Under the pieces are notes generated by a model, which was not told the origin of the DNA, made no database searches, and saw only the letters and a list, made by a program, of their open reading frames with translations. A stretch of DNA of 64,000 nucleotides, from assembly GCF_030463565.1 (NCBI RefSeq), contig NC_134654.1:17747702-17811701 (forward strand), given 5' to 3'. This DNA comes from Pelecanus crispus. Lineage: Eukaryota; Chordata; Aves; Pelecaniformes; Pelecanidae. Of the stretch, positions 15,201-29,300 are shown in pieces (the stretch's first letter is position 1; each line of letters starts with the position of its first letter). Made by a program: the position numbers and the translations under genes.

Positions 15201-18200
15201 TGTGGTGTTTGGCCTCTGCTCAGGAGGGAGCCTTTGGCCACAGGCTGCCTGCATCACTTTGCAATAGCTGCAAAGCCTTGCTTAGTGTTGCTTGGTAGCA
15301 AACACAGAAAATGCCATTAATTTCTCATGACCCCCAGTTCATAACAAAGCTGGACCCTGTCTGTGTGGATAGGATCAAATCCGTTTGTAAACAGTTGTTG
15401 CCATTATTACTCTAAGCCTTGTTGTTATCGCAGTATCAGAGAGCAGAAGCCTACAAGAGTCCTTTCCCCAAACCCTGTTGTTGCGCAAGGCTGCCCTGTG
15501 GCTTTGGGATGCCTGAGCACAATGAGCTGTAAGAGGAAAGTATTGAGAGAACAGAAATCTCCTCCAGAGAAATCCCACCTGTCCTAGCTTCCTCTGCCCT
15601 GCACACTGCAAAACTAAGACTCCTGAACTTTATTAAAGACATTCAGAGTTCCCATCCCTAATCTTCTTGCATCCATTTGTGGGGTGGATGCGGCATCTTC
15701 CAAGCTCCTACCCTGCAGCACCAGGGATGGGGGTAACAGGGACAACTTGCATTTGTTTCAAGAAGCAGAGGTCTGTCAGTACGAGCTGGGAGTCCCCCCC
15801 AAAATGCTGCATGACTAAGACTTTTATAATGCTGCCCACGCCTCAAGGCAGTGTTTTAGGGCTAAGCAACCAAAGGTGGAATATTTAGACGCTTCCCTCC
15901 GAGGCAGGGTGCCTGGAGGGACCAACCAAGGCCGTGTACTGCCCTGGCAAATGGGTGGCTGTGTGTGGGCTGATCCTTGCTGGGAGTGGCGGGGTTCATG
16001 TCACCAATCCTAATGCAAGAGAGCTCCCCAGGGAGTGCCAGTGCCTTTGGTGCAACCCGCGCCCTTCTCTTGGCATGCGCCAGGAGTGTCGCTGCACCGG
16101 CTGCTCTATCCTGGGGACACGCAGTAGGGGCTGAGATTTATGCTCGGGCTCCATCTCCAATTATCCCAATAAATCACTTTGCAAGGCTGATACCAATAGA
16201 CAAGGTTGCAATTATTCCTTCCTCCCCCCACCCCATTCCATTTGGGAGTTTTCTGTTGGTTTTGGGGTACTGATCCCATAGGTGGCATGTGTGCTATTAT
16301 TGTGCTGGTTTTGTACAGAGATGAAAATAATTTGATTCAGCCATTCCAAATAATGTTATTAGCTACAGAAAAATCAGAGCTAGTTAAATGTGAATATTAT
16401 TCCATTAGAAAAATTTTTCATCAAAAATTATTTGGGGGGGGGGCTGGAGAGATGTAAGGTTTAAGTCAGAAGAAAGCTCACAATTTCTTTCTTCTTTTTT
16501 CTTTCTCTGTGTTCTTTCCCTGCTTATTTATCTGTGGGGGGTTTTCAAAGGTGTTTTCACTGTGTTGCATAAAGGCCACTCCAGAAAGCCCTGGTGCAGT
16601 TAGCTGAAGAAGCCTAGTGTTGACTCTGATGGTGCAAGGTTGAGCCAAGGGCAACTCTGCCAGGTCTTATTAGAGCCTTTTCCTCTCCCCGAGACCCAGA
16701 CTGATGCTCACTGACAACCTTTGAGCTAAACACATTTTTGACAGAAACTATTGGTGCAAAATATGCCAAGCTCAGTGAGCTGCTTCCAAATCTGCAGCAG
16801 CTTTTGGGACTGGGTTCCTCTCACATCTGGACTTGTCTATGGCCCCCTTTGCATTTCGGTCAGCTGGAAAGGGCTTGCACAAAAATCTGCTTGCTGGCAG
16901 TACAACGCCCATGGGCAGCTTTGAATAGCATTGATTCAGATACTAACTGCAGGCAGCCTGCTGCCTGCCAGGGCGCTGCCTGCTGCAATTGCAGCCCTGT
17001 GATGGATGGCAAAGTAGAGTATAAGCGAATTGGGGAAAGCAAGAACATAATTAAATAAAAGCGATGGCACAATTAGATCCGATCTGCGTGAATGGAGTTC
17101 TGGATGCTAGCCTGCATCCCAAGGCTGTGCTTTGGGTGCTGAGCCCCTTTTTGTGAGCACACAAAAACCTACCTGAAAAACAAGTGTGCAAAAAGGGGCA
17201 TGCACGTGCGTGCTATGGCCATCACAGACCACTTTCTTTTAAAGGGTAGTTTAATTTTTTTCCCTAAACAGCGAAATTGTGTTGTTAAGTGACTGAATAG
17301 CTCTATGAGTGGATCCCCAACCTTACCTTTAGATGTCACTTACCATGCCAACACCTAAGATATGCCTATGGGGACAGCATCGTCCTTCTGCTTCCCATGT
17401 ATCAGTATTAGACAAACTTCCCTCCTTGACAACCATTTTAAGGTCAATGTATTGCTTATGCCATGTATGGGATTCAGTCGTGAGCGATGGCCATGACCCC
17501 AGGCAGCAGTGGCTGCACAGGATCTGTAAAGGTCCCAAAGCCTGGGAAGGTCCAAACCCGTTTGAAATAACCTTTAGCTTCCTGGTGGTGATGGTGTTTG
17601 TTAAACTTTGGTACAGCAAAGGTTTTAAAGGCAGGTTAGAGACAACAGTGTTAAAGTGATGCTCCCGTGTAGCTGGTTGAAATGTGGATGACGTTTCAGA
17701 GCTGCAGCTGTGCCTGCAGGAGAAGGCTTTCCCTGCGGCAGATGCATGCTGGGCAGCATGCAGGGGCTGCTTTTATTCTTCCTATGAAAGACCAGTGCTG
17801 GGGACCACTTGGCACAGCCCAGGTGATGTCCTTGCCTATCCAGGTTGACCTCAGTACCACCTTGGGTTGGCAGAGACCTTGCAGCCTATCTCTGTGCCAC
17901 AGAGGGACACGTGAATCACGTACGGACAGCCGGGGTGCATCTCCGTGAGCACTACTGAGGGCCCTGCCCTTGCTGACACCCTCTGGCTTTCTCTTACTTC
18001 GCCTGTGACACACCACTGTCATCCCTGGAAGAGGTCACGGCTGGAAGCCAGGGTGACACCGGGTGCTGTGTGGAACTGCTGGGGGGGAGCTGTGAGCCCT
18101 GACCCTGCTGATATTGTACATCTGAGTACCTCGAAGAAGCTGTTTCACTGCAAACTGTGTCTGCTTTTGCTATGGAGACAGAGACCTCTCCCTGTATAAA

Positions 18201-21200
18201 GCGGGAGTCATGCTGCTGATCTGCTGGAGGACGGCTGCTGAGAAGCACGGGCAAAGAGTGATCCTGAGCTTACCAGTGTTTTCATTTTTGGGTGGGTCGA
18301 GGGCACGTGTTGAGGGGGTGGATGCGTGCTTGGCACTTGGCTGTGTGCACATCAGAGGGGAGAGTGGCACAGGGTTTGTACCTCACAGTGGAAGAACCCC
18401 CCCTTTTTTCAGTAATACTCCAGATAAGTAGAAGCCAAATATGTGTCTTTTTAACTGAGCCTCTTCAGTTATATTAGGAGTTTGGGCTCTATAATATTTT
18501 CCACTCAAGTGCATTTCTATGTGCTTTCCATTGGGGATTCCTAAATGCTCTGCAGACAATCTCTCTCCAGCCTCTTGAGGCAGGACGCTGCGTTAGCAGC
18601 TCAGAACCCCCCTGGCCCTTTGCCTGATCTCATCTCTGCTAGCAGCTCCACCTACACCAGAGGCTGGCTCTGCTGGGCACAGTGGAAGTCCCGCTGCATT
18701 TGTTGTCAAATAGACATGTTGAGTGCATGGCAGGATTGGGACCCGCTACACCCATCAGATAAAGCAGGGCACTGTGCTCGTGGGAAGATGCTGCATATAC
18801 GTATGATGGTATTAAATGCACAGAGGGAAGAATTACTTCTGATTTAGCCACCCCAGAGCTGGATGTGTCATCCACGCTACCCTTCTGGATCACTTTATCG
18901 TGACTGGAAGGAGACCGGAGTAGTACCGAAGGAGTACCTTTATCCGTTTCTGAGACACCTACCAGGTGTCTCCTGGTGGACACTACCAGGATGGTAGAGG
19001 TTGGGGACTGGGCCACCAGCTGACACCTGAGGCTTCACTGCAGGTGGCCCAAGGTAGGAGAGAGGACCCCCACTCTCCCACCAAGGGCTGGCTAGGCAGG
19101 GCCCTGTCCCATTGGAGCCCCATGCCACCCCTCCCCGGCATGGCTGCAGATGCTCCCCCACGCTTTGCTGCTGTGTCCTCCTTGCATTCCCAGAGTTGTT
19201 TCACTGGCAGAGGCAGCATCCCAAGCCTGCTTTCAGGATGCCATCCATCATCCCCCCGCACTGGCCTGGGTGTCTCAGTGGGAGCATGGGGCTGGAGGCT
19301 GGGACAAGGGATGCCTCTTCTCTTGGGCCCTGGGGCTCTGCAGGAATGCGCTAATTGCTGCTGGAACAAAAGCTGCTTCTGTGTGGTGCTGTGCACGGCT
19401 GTGCTGATCCTTCCCAGACCCTGCGTGAACGCTCCCAGCGGTTTCTGCCGTGTGCTCTGCACACACTCCTAGCATATTTGCAAAGGACTTAGATTTATCT
19501 TTTCTCATGCTGTTCTACTTAAAGGGCATATTTGGGGCATGCCAAGAGCTCTCCTGGAAAAAGCATTTCTTCCTTTTCTTTTCAAATACAGAGAGCTGTT
19601 TACTCAAAACTACTGTGAATAATGCTACCTGAAATTTCAGGAGGTTTTCTTAAGAAAAAGTACTCCGTGCTCCCCAGCTTTTTACTGCTGTCATGTTTAC
19701 CAGGCTCCCTGGTGTCTGATGACTCAGCAGCACTCCTTGCTCTTTGATATTTTTTTTTTACCTGTGTTTTTTGCTGAGGCACTGTTATTTCCCTTATCTC
19801 CATGCCAGCATGTTTAGGCGGGTTGCTGTGCCTCTCCTTCCTGGCCCGGTGAAGATCAGACGCAGCAAATACAGCTGTCGGGTGCCCCAAGTAATGGCAC
19901 AAGCATCCCACAGCTATGTGCTGTGATTTCCCCAGGCCCGTGGAACACTTCAGCAGCCTGTTTTAATCCCCCAACACCACTGCTTGGGGCAGCAGGGAGC
20001 AACTTCGTGGCAGCTTTCTGGAAATCAAAGGATGCAAGGAGAAGTTAGGGCAATGCAGCGGCTTTTCCCAGGGAAGAGGAGCAAAATTGTGTGTGAATTG
20101 TGGCAAGAAGGACAGTTTAAGTCACCGTGGGAAGTTTGTGCCAAGCATGCTGGATGTGGCTCTCTTCCCAAACGCTCAGATTTTTGCATTGTGGTTCAAA
20201 AAGTAGAAGGCATTGGTTGCAGAAAGCCACATATATGGTAATAAAGTGAGTGCGTGCAGGAACCAGAGAGCTGGCCCGTGGGCACCCACGCCTGCAGGGC
20301 TACTGCGAGGGGACGGGAAAGGCGTGGCCGTGTTGCGCGGGCAGTGGGGTCCCTGGGGAGGTGGCTGGGCTTAGACAACAGGAGAAAACTCCTTGATACG
20401 TATGAGCCCTCCCTGTGCCAGACCTACCATCCTGGGGCTCTCAGAGTCCCCCACATGCCACTTCAGTTATTAAAAATCGCCTCTGTGCAGAGATGGGCTG
20501 CTGATGTTTGAGTGCGAGAGTCCTGCATAAATCTCTCACCACGGTCACCTTCGCCAGGATGCGTGTCCTCACGGCGGGGAGGAGGGAGGGAGGGGGTGAC
20601 GCACTCTTTTGTTTCTATCTTTAAAAATCCGCCAAGCCAAGGCAAGGGCCAGGCAGCTGCGGTGTGGGGAGTGCTCTGCTGGAAATGTTTGTGTGTCGTT
20701 CCTGAAGAGCAGGCAGGGAGGAGCTCAGCCGGGGCAAAACTCCTCTCTGCACAAGAGGCAAAAGTGACATTGGCTCAAGCCCTTACTGTGTGTTTCGTAG
20801 GTGTGCTGGCTGGCACTTTATGAGCCCTCAAAATAAGCTGTCTCCAGTGCCGAGATTAGCTTTATTGCCTTAGGCAAGTGGGGCTCATAGCAACGTCTCT
20901 GGCTGTGTTTGCCTAACAATGTCCATCGTGTTTTTATTTGAGTATAGTCTTGCTGAAGTGTGGCCATTAGCTTTTACATTTTTCATGCTGTGTGTCAGCT
21001 CACTTTCTCTTTTTGGAAGCTTTCCAGGGAAGGGTTTAGCTATTGGAAAGAGCAGGGCTGGGGCACTGCCCCTCATACATCTGACCGTGTTGCCTTCAGC
21101 AAGCTCCCTGGCATCACGGTGTGCGGCCCTGACTCTGGCCGAGTGAAGTTCTGTGCCAATATTTCTATTTTCATAGGTTGTTTATAAAAACCCTTGGACA

Positions 21201-21810
21201 TTGTGCTCCTTCCTCACCTGGTTAAGAGCCATGCCTGTGTGCAGTGCTGGCCCCCTCCGCACTGCAGCCCTGCTGGGGCTGCGCTGTTGGTTGCTTTGGG
21301 GATGCAGGCATCTTTCTGCGTGCAGAAAGGCAGAGGCTGCTTTTACACTGCCTTTGCTGCAAAATGTGATTTTCCTAGAGGCAGTGCAGGATTGGGCCCT
21401 GCCTTGTACTCCATCCTTGTCTCTGTTTTCAGGCTGGCTGGTCATCAAGCTAACCTATGCAGGCGATGTGTCCCTTTAAGCTGGCATAGCGCTGATGGAT
21501 TTGGGCTGCACCCAAATCAACCCAGCCTTGGAGAGTGGCTCACGGTTCTCCTTTCCCTAGGATTAATGCAGGAATGTCTGTCAGCAGCTGGAATAAGCTG
21601 CAGAAAACCAAACCCATGCTTAGTTTCTGCAAAAGATAAAGATTTAGCCGCAGGCTGAGAAGGAAGATCTCCTGTGGCTGGGGAAGGGGCAGAGCGGACA
21701 CGTCGGTGGGATGGATGGATAGATGGGTTGTACAGCAGGGCTGTTCCTGGAAGGCACCAGCCTGGCCTGGCTTCACTCAACCTGACCCTGACAAATGCAG
21801 CCTGATGGAA

Positions 21811-21832
21811 TTTTTTTTTTTTTTTTTTTTTT
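21811..21832 (+). repeat. 22-base T run
   Basis: An uninterrupted T tract follows CTGATGGAA. There is no recognisable retrotransposed body beside it on either strand. Similar T runs lie at 10925-10942 (18 T) and 47823-47840 (18 T). Confidence 0.85.
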
Positions 21833-22788
21833 AAGTGCAATGGCTGGATCTCGCTAGTAGGGAGCTTTACAAATAAATGGCTGAGGCTGACAGGCACACA
21901 GGTCACTATTGAGCTGTCAAGCCCAGGAGAGAGCATGTAGCATGTTAGCTGATGAGATGGTCCTAATGCAATGTCTCTGCTGAGCTCTGCACTGTTGGTG
22001 CCTGGCTGGTTCGGTGATGGTTGGCACAGGGCTCTGGGTCTGGCATCCTTCAGCAAAATCCCATCTGCCCCAGGGGAGGATGCAGAGCTGCCTTGTGGCT
22101 TTTCCCATCCTGGGTACTGGCTGTTGTACAGGTGCTTTTGGAAATGTCATCCTTGGTTTTTATGGGAAGTTGGTCTCATTGCAAAAGAGATCCATATTGT
22201 GGTCATGGGCAATGGGCTTCCAGGGATACAATACACTTGAAAGGCAGCTTGTTTTGGAGGTGGTGAAAAAAGGTGTCTCTCTGAGCGCCAAATATCAATG
22301 GTTGCTGGAAAAGAGCATTTTTGTTGTCACAAAATGGCCTGTAATGTATAGGTCAGTGCGGGATGTTAGGGCCCTCATGGAGAGGGGCAGGAAGAGCTTT
22401 GCTGCCCTGCAGAAACAAGTCCCAAGGGCCCATCTGAGCCCTGAAGGAGACACCAAGGTACCTCCTGGTGCCCTCAAAAGATTTGCCCTTCCCTCTTGTC
22501 CATGGGTTGTTTCCAACAAAGCCATGTTTGCTACTGAAAACGCTTTGAAGGCAGAGAGAGCACCAAGCACTGGGTGCTGTAGAGCAAACAGAAGTGGCAT
22601 TTTCAGTTACTGCAACTAATTAGTCTGCAGTCCCGCTCTGTTCAGAGGTGGCTTTCATCATCTTTTGTATTCTCAGGATCCCAACGTGCAGTAAATCCCC
22701 CTCACTGACTGTGCTCCTTCTGCACTCCCTTTTTTTTCCATGTCTGCTTGTGAAAACAAAGTATTCAAAAGGCCTTTTGGGTGCGTAG

Positions 22789-22852
22789 GTCTATCTATAT
22801 ATCTCTTGTGGGTGTGTATGTCTATCTATATATCTCTATATACATATTTCTC
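22789..22852 (+). repeat. TCTA/TA-rich simple repeat with an 18-base direct duplication
   Basis: An 18-base phrase containing TCTATCTATATATCTC occurs at 22789-22806 and again at 22820-22837, in a TA-rich stretch continuing to about 22852. Confidence 0.75.
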
Positions 22853-25800
22853 ATCACATTGCATCCAGCACAGTCAAGTCACCTAAAAGGCCTATTGCAT
22901 GTTTTGTCGGTATAGAGAAGTAGAGATTTTGCCTGTCAAATCTAGCAGAAGTTAGTTATTTAATCCAGAGTAGCCCATGGAGAGGTGAATGGGGATGAAA
23001 TTGCTCTGAGCCTGTCAGTAGTCTTTTTGTGCCAAGTTTCAGGATTGGAGCAGGAGGTTGGAAAAACACGGTCGCAGTTTCTGTCTTTGTTGCTTATCTG
23101 TTGGCACAGCATTTTAACATCAGCAAATAAAAGATGGGTGAGAGTGTTTTGGGGATGAGTAGGATGGGAGTATCTCAGTTGTTAAAGCCACTGAAAAATT
23201 ATTCTCAGAATAACTTTCTATGTGAAAAAGCAGGTTAATTGAACTTGAGCCATGTAGTAGAAATGTGCTGATTCCAACAACATTTTCCAGCAGCAAAAAA
23301 GAAGTTGAAATATTTTGTTTGGACAGTATCAAAACTTCAGCAGAAGCAGAACCTATCTGTTCTGTTACTTAAATTAATTTCATGTAATGTAGGCTGTAAA
23401 TTTTAATATTATATTGTTTTTATAGATTGTATAATTCCACACGCATGTAGTGCATAATTTAAGAAATGCATGGGAACGAAAGGAATAATGAAAAGAGTCA
23501 CTGAAGTGAAACACTGTAATGGCCCTAAATTGATTGCTGGGAGGAAATGTTGTTTCTTGGCAAACACAAGAATTCTAGCTTTTTATGCAGAATCAGAATT
23601 AATCTCTCCCTTAATGTCAGGATTTCCCAAGTAATGGAAATTGCAGCTCCCAGCCAGCTCTGCTCAGGATGTAGTCTGCGTTAATTATTCATCGGAGTCA
23701 GATATAATAGGAGATAACTTAGAGGAAACCTGGGATAACACCACTGCCGTAAAGTCATGTCACATCCCCAGGCTGGCTGGGGACACGGAGCAAAGGAGGA
23801 TGCCTGGCTCGCAGTGCCTGGGGATGGACAGGCTCCTCCGATGGACAGTTGTGGTCTGCTGGTGGAGGGGGCGGTGGGTGTCTCAGACCCCGTGGAGCTG
23901 GAGGATGCCGTAGCTCTGCATGCGGCCACAGAGACCCAATTTGAATCCTACAAACCCCTGACGTGGGCTGAAGAGCCCAACAGCTCGTCGTGGCTCTTGG
24001 CTCTGCTTTGCAAAGGTTCAGCCTGCGGCTGCTAAAGCAATAACGGGGCTGCTGCTGCCAGAAGCCAGAGATTTAGGTTTCGTTCAGCAAAATACTGAAA
24101 TCCTTATAGACTGTGCGTGCATATGAGTGAGGTGGAAGCAGTTCGTGCTGGTTTGCATGGGGGACCCCCGGGGAAGACGTGCGTGGTGGTTCCTCACCTC
24201 GGCTGAACATTGTCCAGTGACGGGGAGCGCACAGGAGGCACCCACAGCCTCAGCGTGCTCATCCTGTATTGAGTCTCTCCAGCACCTGCTGAGAGAGAGG
24301 CAGTGGCAAGAATTTATTCTCAGGGTTTCCAGAAAAATTGCTGCATTGGCATTGCTGTTGGAAAGGGAAAACGTGGAGGAGGGTAGGAGTCAGAGCCCAG
24401 GGCCCCCCAGCACCGTGCAGTGCCAGGCCTTTGCTGGGGCCAGGCAAGCCTCTGCTGCCACGTTTCGGGGTCGGTGCTGAGCCAGCTGCGTGGGGATCGG
24501 AGGAGGCTTCTGCGGAGGAAACACAGCAGCTTGATACAGCCCCCATGCAAACAGAGCTGCTTCCTTGGTCCAAAACTTGCTGCCTCTAAGTTTCTGCCAT
24601 GTAATTTCATCTAGCCATTTCGAAGGAAAGTTTCGCTACCAGCTAATTTGATTTTATGGTGAGCACTGAGATGTTTGGGTTTGTTGCTTTCAAGCCCCTG
24701 GCTCTTGGAGTCCTGTGGCTACGTCAGCATCTCCGCTGCTGTATAAAACCAGCAACCTTTCTAGGTCCTCAGGATAATAGACTTGAAAAGCAAGGTGAAT
24801 ACATATTATTTTATACAGTTTTCCAGAAATCTTACTGTATTTTTACCTGTGACATTTATTTTGGCATTCAAGACACCTTTGAAAATCTACCATGCAGCCC
24901 TGTGGCAACCTGTAGCCCTGGGGGAAACCTGCATTAGGGAGGAAATGTGCATTTCATCCTTGGTTTAAGCTTTGAGTGTTGTTATGCAGAAGGAACAGAG
25001 TTGCCTTATTCCCTTAGGATGGGGTAGGAGAGCCCGGAGGATGCAGTGCCCGAGCCTGGGACAGCGTGGTCCAGCCTCGAGGCAAAAGTAGGCAGTGGGA
25101 CTCTTTCCTCCAGCCTCCTGCCTGATCTCTGCAGGGGGCATGGGACCTGTGCTGGGGCACAAACACTGCTGTAAAGCCAAAAGGTGTCCCCAGGGTCTGC
25201 TCCTAGCTCTGCCTGGGAGCTGCTGCTATCAGAGTCACCCACTTGCAAGTGATTCCTGGTTCAGGAATGATAATTGCCTAAGAACTTTCCTGATAATTCC
25301 ACCACAAACTTGTATTCACCTTGAAAAAATAGCATCTTTTGCATCAGCGGTACTTTCCCAAAAACATTTCAAGGAGGAAAACAACTTTGGGTTTCTAATA
25401 AAGGTCTCCAACATCAGCTGAGCAGGTTTTATTTTAATTTTTCTTCTCCACAGAAGTTTCCATTGTGTCCAAAAGCTGTTTTCTGTCAAAAAAGGCTTTG
25501 ATGGAAAATATTTTACTAAATCTATTTGAAGCCGATACAAAGCGTTGCCAAGAAAGAGGGAATGAATAAACCCCATGGCAGCTACTCAGCACATTAAAGG
25601 AAATATCGCCTGACTTCTCAGAGCCTCAGGAGGGTGGTCGGGTGGTGCCCGCAGCTCCTGGTACCTCACAGCCCCCGGTAAATGTTAAGCTAACAAATAA
25701 ATCTGCTTCACTCAGAAGACAGAATATAGCCTTCAAAATGGGGTGAAGCTTTCTAAATATCTTTGGGCATGTTTTCTTTAAAGGAAGGAAGGATCTTAAT

Positions 25801-26256
25801 TCCAGCATTCCAACCCAAAATAGACGTTTCTATGAATAGCCCTTCCCCATCGCAGGGCAGGATGCCGTCAAGAGGAAAAAGGGTCGGAGGAAACGAGAAG
25901 TGCCTTCCCTAAATAGCCAGGCTGTAATTGCGAAGTGATGGGTTTCAACTCTGACCGCGGGTGATCGCCCCCGAAGCATCCTACCCCACTGAGGTGGCTC
26001 GGAGCTGCCGACAGCCCCTTGGACCGGGGACCGGAGCAGCTCACCAGCTCATTGGGTTGATGCAGCCGTTCCTTAGAGACCTGCCAGCTGCCCTGCAGTG
26101 GACGTGCGTTGGCGTCCTCCACCCCGCTGCCATCGGAGACCATCATGTGCCACGGAGGGGCCACACCTGCAGGGCTGCAGCCTGGAGCAAGGAGAGGATG
26201 CCCCAGCCATGCTCGGTGTGTCCTGACGGAGAGAAGCAAAGGCATCCGTGGAAAAA

Positions 26257-26315
26257 ATGAGGTTGGATGGTGTGACCTACTGAAGTCTCTTCCACCGTGA
26301 GTTATCCTATGGTCA
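26257..26315 (+). mobile_element. Possible diverged CR1 3' end
   Basis: GGTTGGATGGTGTGACCTAC, then CTCTTCCACC and ATCCTATGG, follow the layout of the CR1 terminal region seen intact at 40775-40840 (GGTTGGRCTAGATGACC, CCCTTCCAACC, ATTCTATG). Identity is modest. Confidence 0.4.
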
Positions 26316-29300
26316 GGTGCTGCCAAGCTGGAAGGCTTTTGTGCATGGCTGTGTGTGTCTGTGGTAGGGAGGACTCTTGTTCCCGTCTCTTTCCGTCTAA
26401 AAAGTGCAGTGCTGGAGTACCCCAGGTCCCATGAAGTTCAACAAGAGAATTGGATGGATGGAGTCTGTAGTCCCACTCCCTTTTCCCTAGAAAATACAGG
26501 TTTACATAATGTGAACAGTTTTGACTTTAATATTCCCCTTTTGGTGTCACATTTTATATGCAAATATGAGGTTTAGAGAGGAATCTCAGAGCGAGAGATG
26601 AGTTTCTCATATAGCCTTATGACCCCAGGAATTGTGGCTTTAAGAAAAATACTAATTTTCATGGAAGTCATAATGAAACAATAAAAACTGACAGCACAGG
26701 CAGGTCCTTCCACCCTCATTTACTTTCTCCCAATGCTGGCAGCGAAATTTATATTTCACAAGTTATACACATGCTCAGATGCTGAGAGCTTAACATCTCC
26801 TGGATGTGCAAGCTGCATCTTCCCAGTTCCTATATGTTGTACCTGTTCCTGGTACCTCCCTCCCAGAGCTGTGTTTGAAGCTTTTCTCTGTGAGACTTTG
26901 GGGTTGCATTTGGATTGAGCTTTTCCCCTGAAGTCAATAACCAGACTCAGGTGATACTCAACACTAAATAGCATAATCTCAAGTTTTTCAGGAGCATGTG
27001 TCAGATGTTAAATATCATGATATTGGCTTTACAGAATTGCATCTTTAATTTAAAAATAACATTTTGGGGGCTGCCATGTGCCTGGTGGAGGGTGTCATTT
27101 GTCCTAGTTCATGTCTACAGGGCAAGTGTCTCCATGTGAGCTGCTTGTGCAGAGTCCCTTGGCACTCAATGGACAGAAACAAGAGATTTTGGGGCAGAAT
27201 CACTCCCTGACGCGATAGTATTAAATGTATAAGAAAGTGAATGAACTGCCTCTGCTTTTATAGCCCAGCTTTACAACTGAGATGATTTATGTATTCAGGT
27301 GGGTTGAAAAATGTTGGCCTAAACCCAGGCAAAACCCGCTGGGTTTGGCCAATTACTCACTTTGTATTTTGGGCCCTTCTCAAATAAAACTCAAGGTGGG
27401 TGTAACAAAACCACAAAAACCCAAATCTGAAAGATAGCTTGCACAAAACCCTGAAAAGCCCCCAGGAGCTGAATCTCACACTCCAGAAAGAGGAAAAAAT
27501 AATAAGGTGGAAAACTGTGAGCTCCACCAGGCTGCAAACCTGAAACCCTTCAACGCTTGTTTGCAAAAAAATCAAGCCAAGGAGCTGAGCTCCTGCCAAA
27601 ATTTCTGCTGCGGGAAGGGCTGGTCCAGCCCGAGCTGCCTCCTTCCTGCCGCTTGCGCACACCAAGGAATAAACCCTCCACAAGGTAAGAGGAAAAAGCA
27701 CTTCCACTGAGATACAGCTTCAAACGCGCCTCCGCAAGTCCACGCTGTGTGCCCGTCAGCAGAGGAGGTCCACCCTCACCAGTGGGTCCTGGGGCTACAG
27801 CTCTCCCCTCCACACGGATGCAACGGTCCTGTTTTAGTGACACAAAATGGCCTTTTTGGGGCATCTTTGTTCAGGGTGCTGGTGGCGAGGGTGGCACAAG
27901 CCCGAGTTTGCTGTGCCAAAGGAATATGGACTATCCTTGAAGCAGCCAAAGGTTTTTGATCCCCACGATGCTCCTGCCCTTGTTTTCAGACCCAGCTGCT
28001 AAAGTGTGTTTGGGAAAACAAGGATACGAGAGTGCCAGGTTATCTCCTTTGGTTCCCGCCCCCCGCCCTTTTTCTGTTTTTTTGCAATCATCTCCAGGAG
28101 ATCAGTTTTACCTCCATATGTCTCCCTTGCAGATCACCCAGAAGATAAAATAAAAAAACCCAGGGCCAGCGCATGCAGTCAGAGGGAGCAGAGTCATACG
28201 GCAACGGGGCGGCCATGGCACGTAGGCCTGGCTCTCGCTGTCACCAAGTCACCCACGGTTTATTTTTCCCCTGCTCTGAGCCCAGGTTTTATTCAGCAAT
28301 GCCTCTGTTGTACTCATGAATCTCTCTGCTCTCCTGAGCTCCTGAAAAGCATCCCTCCTCGCCCCCCAGGTGGGATAACGTGGTGCTCATGGTCTCCAGC
28401 CTCACGCAAGCCCATCCGCAGGCAGAGCTGCAGCCTGCAAAGCAATAGATTATTTATTTACTTCCCCGTATTTGCACCTCTCTTCCTTATATTTTGTCCC
28501 TGAAGGCGGGCGCGAAGGTCTTCTCCACAACAAAGCACGTGGCCCTGCACTCCTGTGCTGGGTTTCTATAGCTACTTGGCTCAGGATAAACATTTTTTTC
28601 GCTCTAGCCTGGAAGTCTCTTTTTAAGGAGTCGCTGCCCGTAGCTCCAGCTGCTAAACCGGCATCGCTGAGAAACCTCCCGCAGGTCTTGCTGTGCTCAG
28701 GCAAGCAGTGGCCCCACTGAAAGCCCTGAGTTTTGTTACTGGCTTCTCAAGTGTTACTGGTCTCTGTAGGTGCTCCGGCTTCTACCGTTGTTAGTGACTG
28801 CAGATGGTCAGGGCGAGCACCTCATGAAATTGTTTCTCAGCAAAGGGTGGGAAAATGCAAATTTCCTAGCGTACTTTTCCAGCTTTCATGATTTATTGCA
28901 AATCTCTTCTGGTTATTATTTGCTTTGTTATCTTTATCTGGTTTTATCTATTTTCATTGTTCTAATGTGAAATCAGGGTGTTTTGTTTTGCTGACGGGCG
29001 AAGGTAGATCGTGTTCTGGCTTGAGCTCACTAGCACCAGGGTCCCTCCTGCCCACCCTCAGGTTCATTTGTATGATGAGTTTCTGGGTGCAGGACATCTC
29101 TGCCCAACTCTTTCTTTCCGAGGACTGTTGGTGACACTGGGGAAGCCCAGCCTGGCTCTCAGGTCACAGGAAAAGCTGCCGCGGAGTAGGTGCAAAACAG
29201 CAAGCAAGAGGCCACAGGATGCTCTTGCTAACAGCAGTTATCCGTGTTTTGCTACTCAGAGAGACTTGTATCTCTGTTAGTGCTGCGTGGTATCAGGCAG

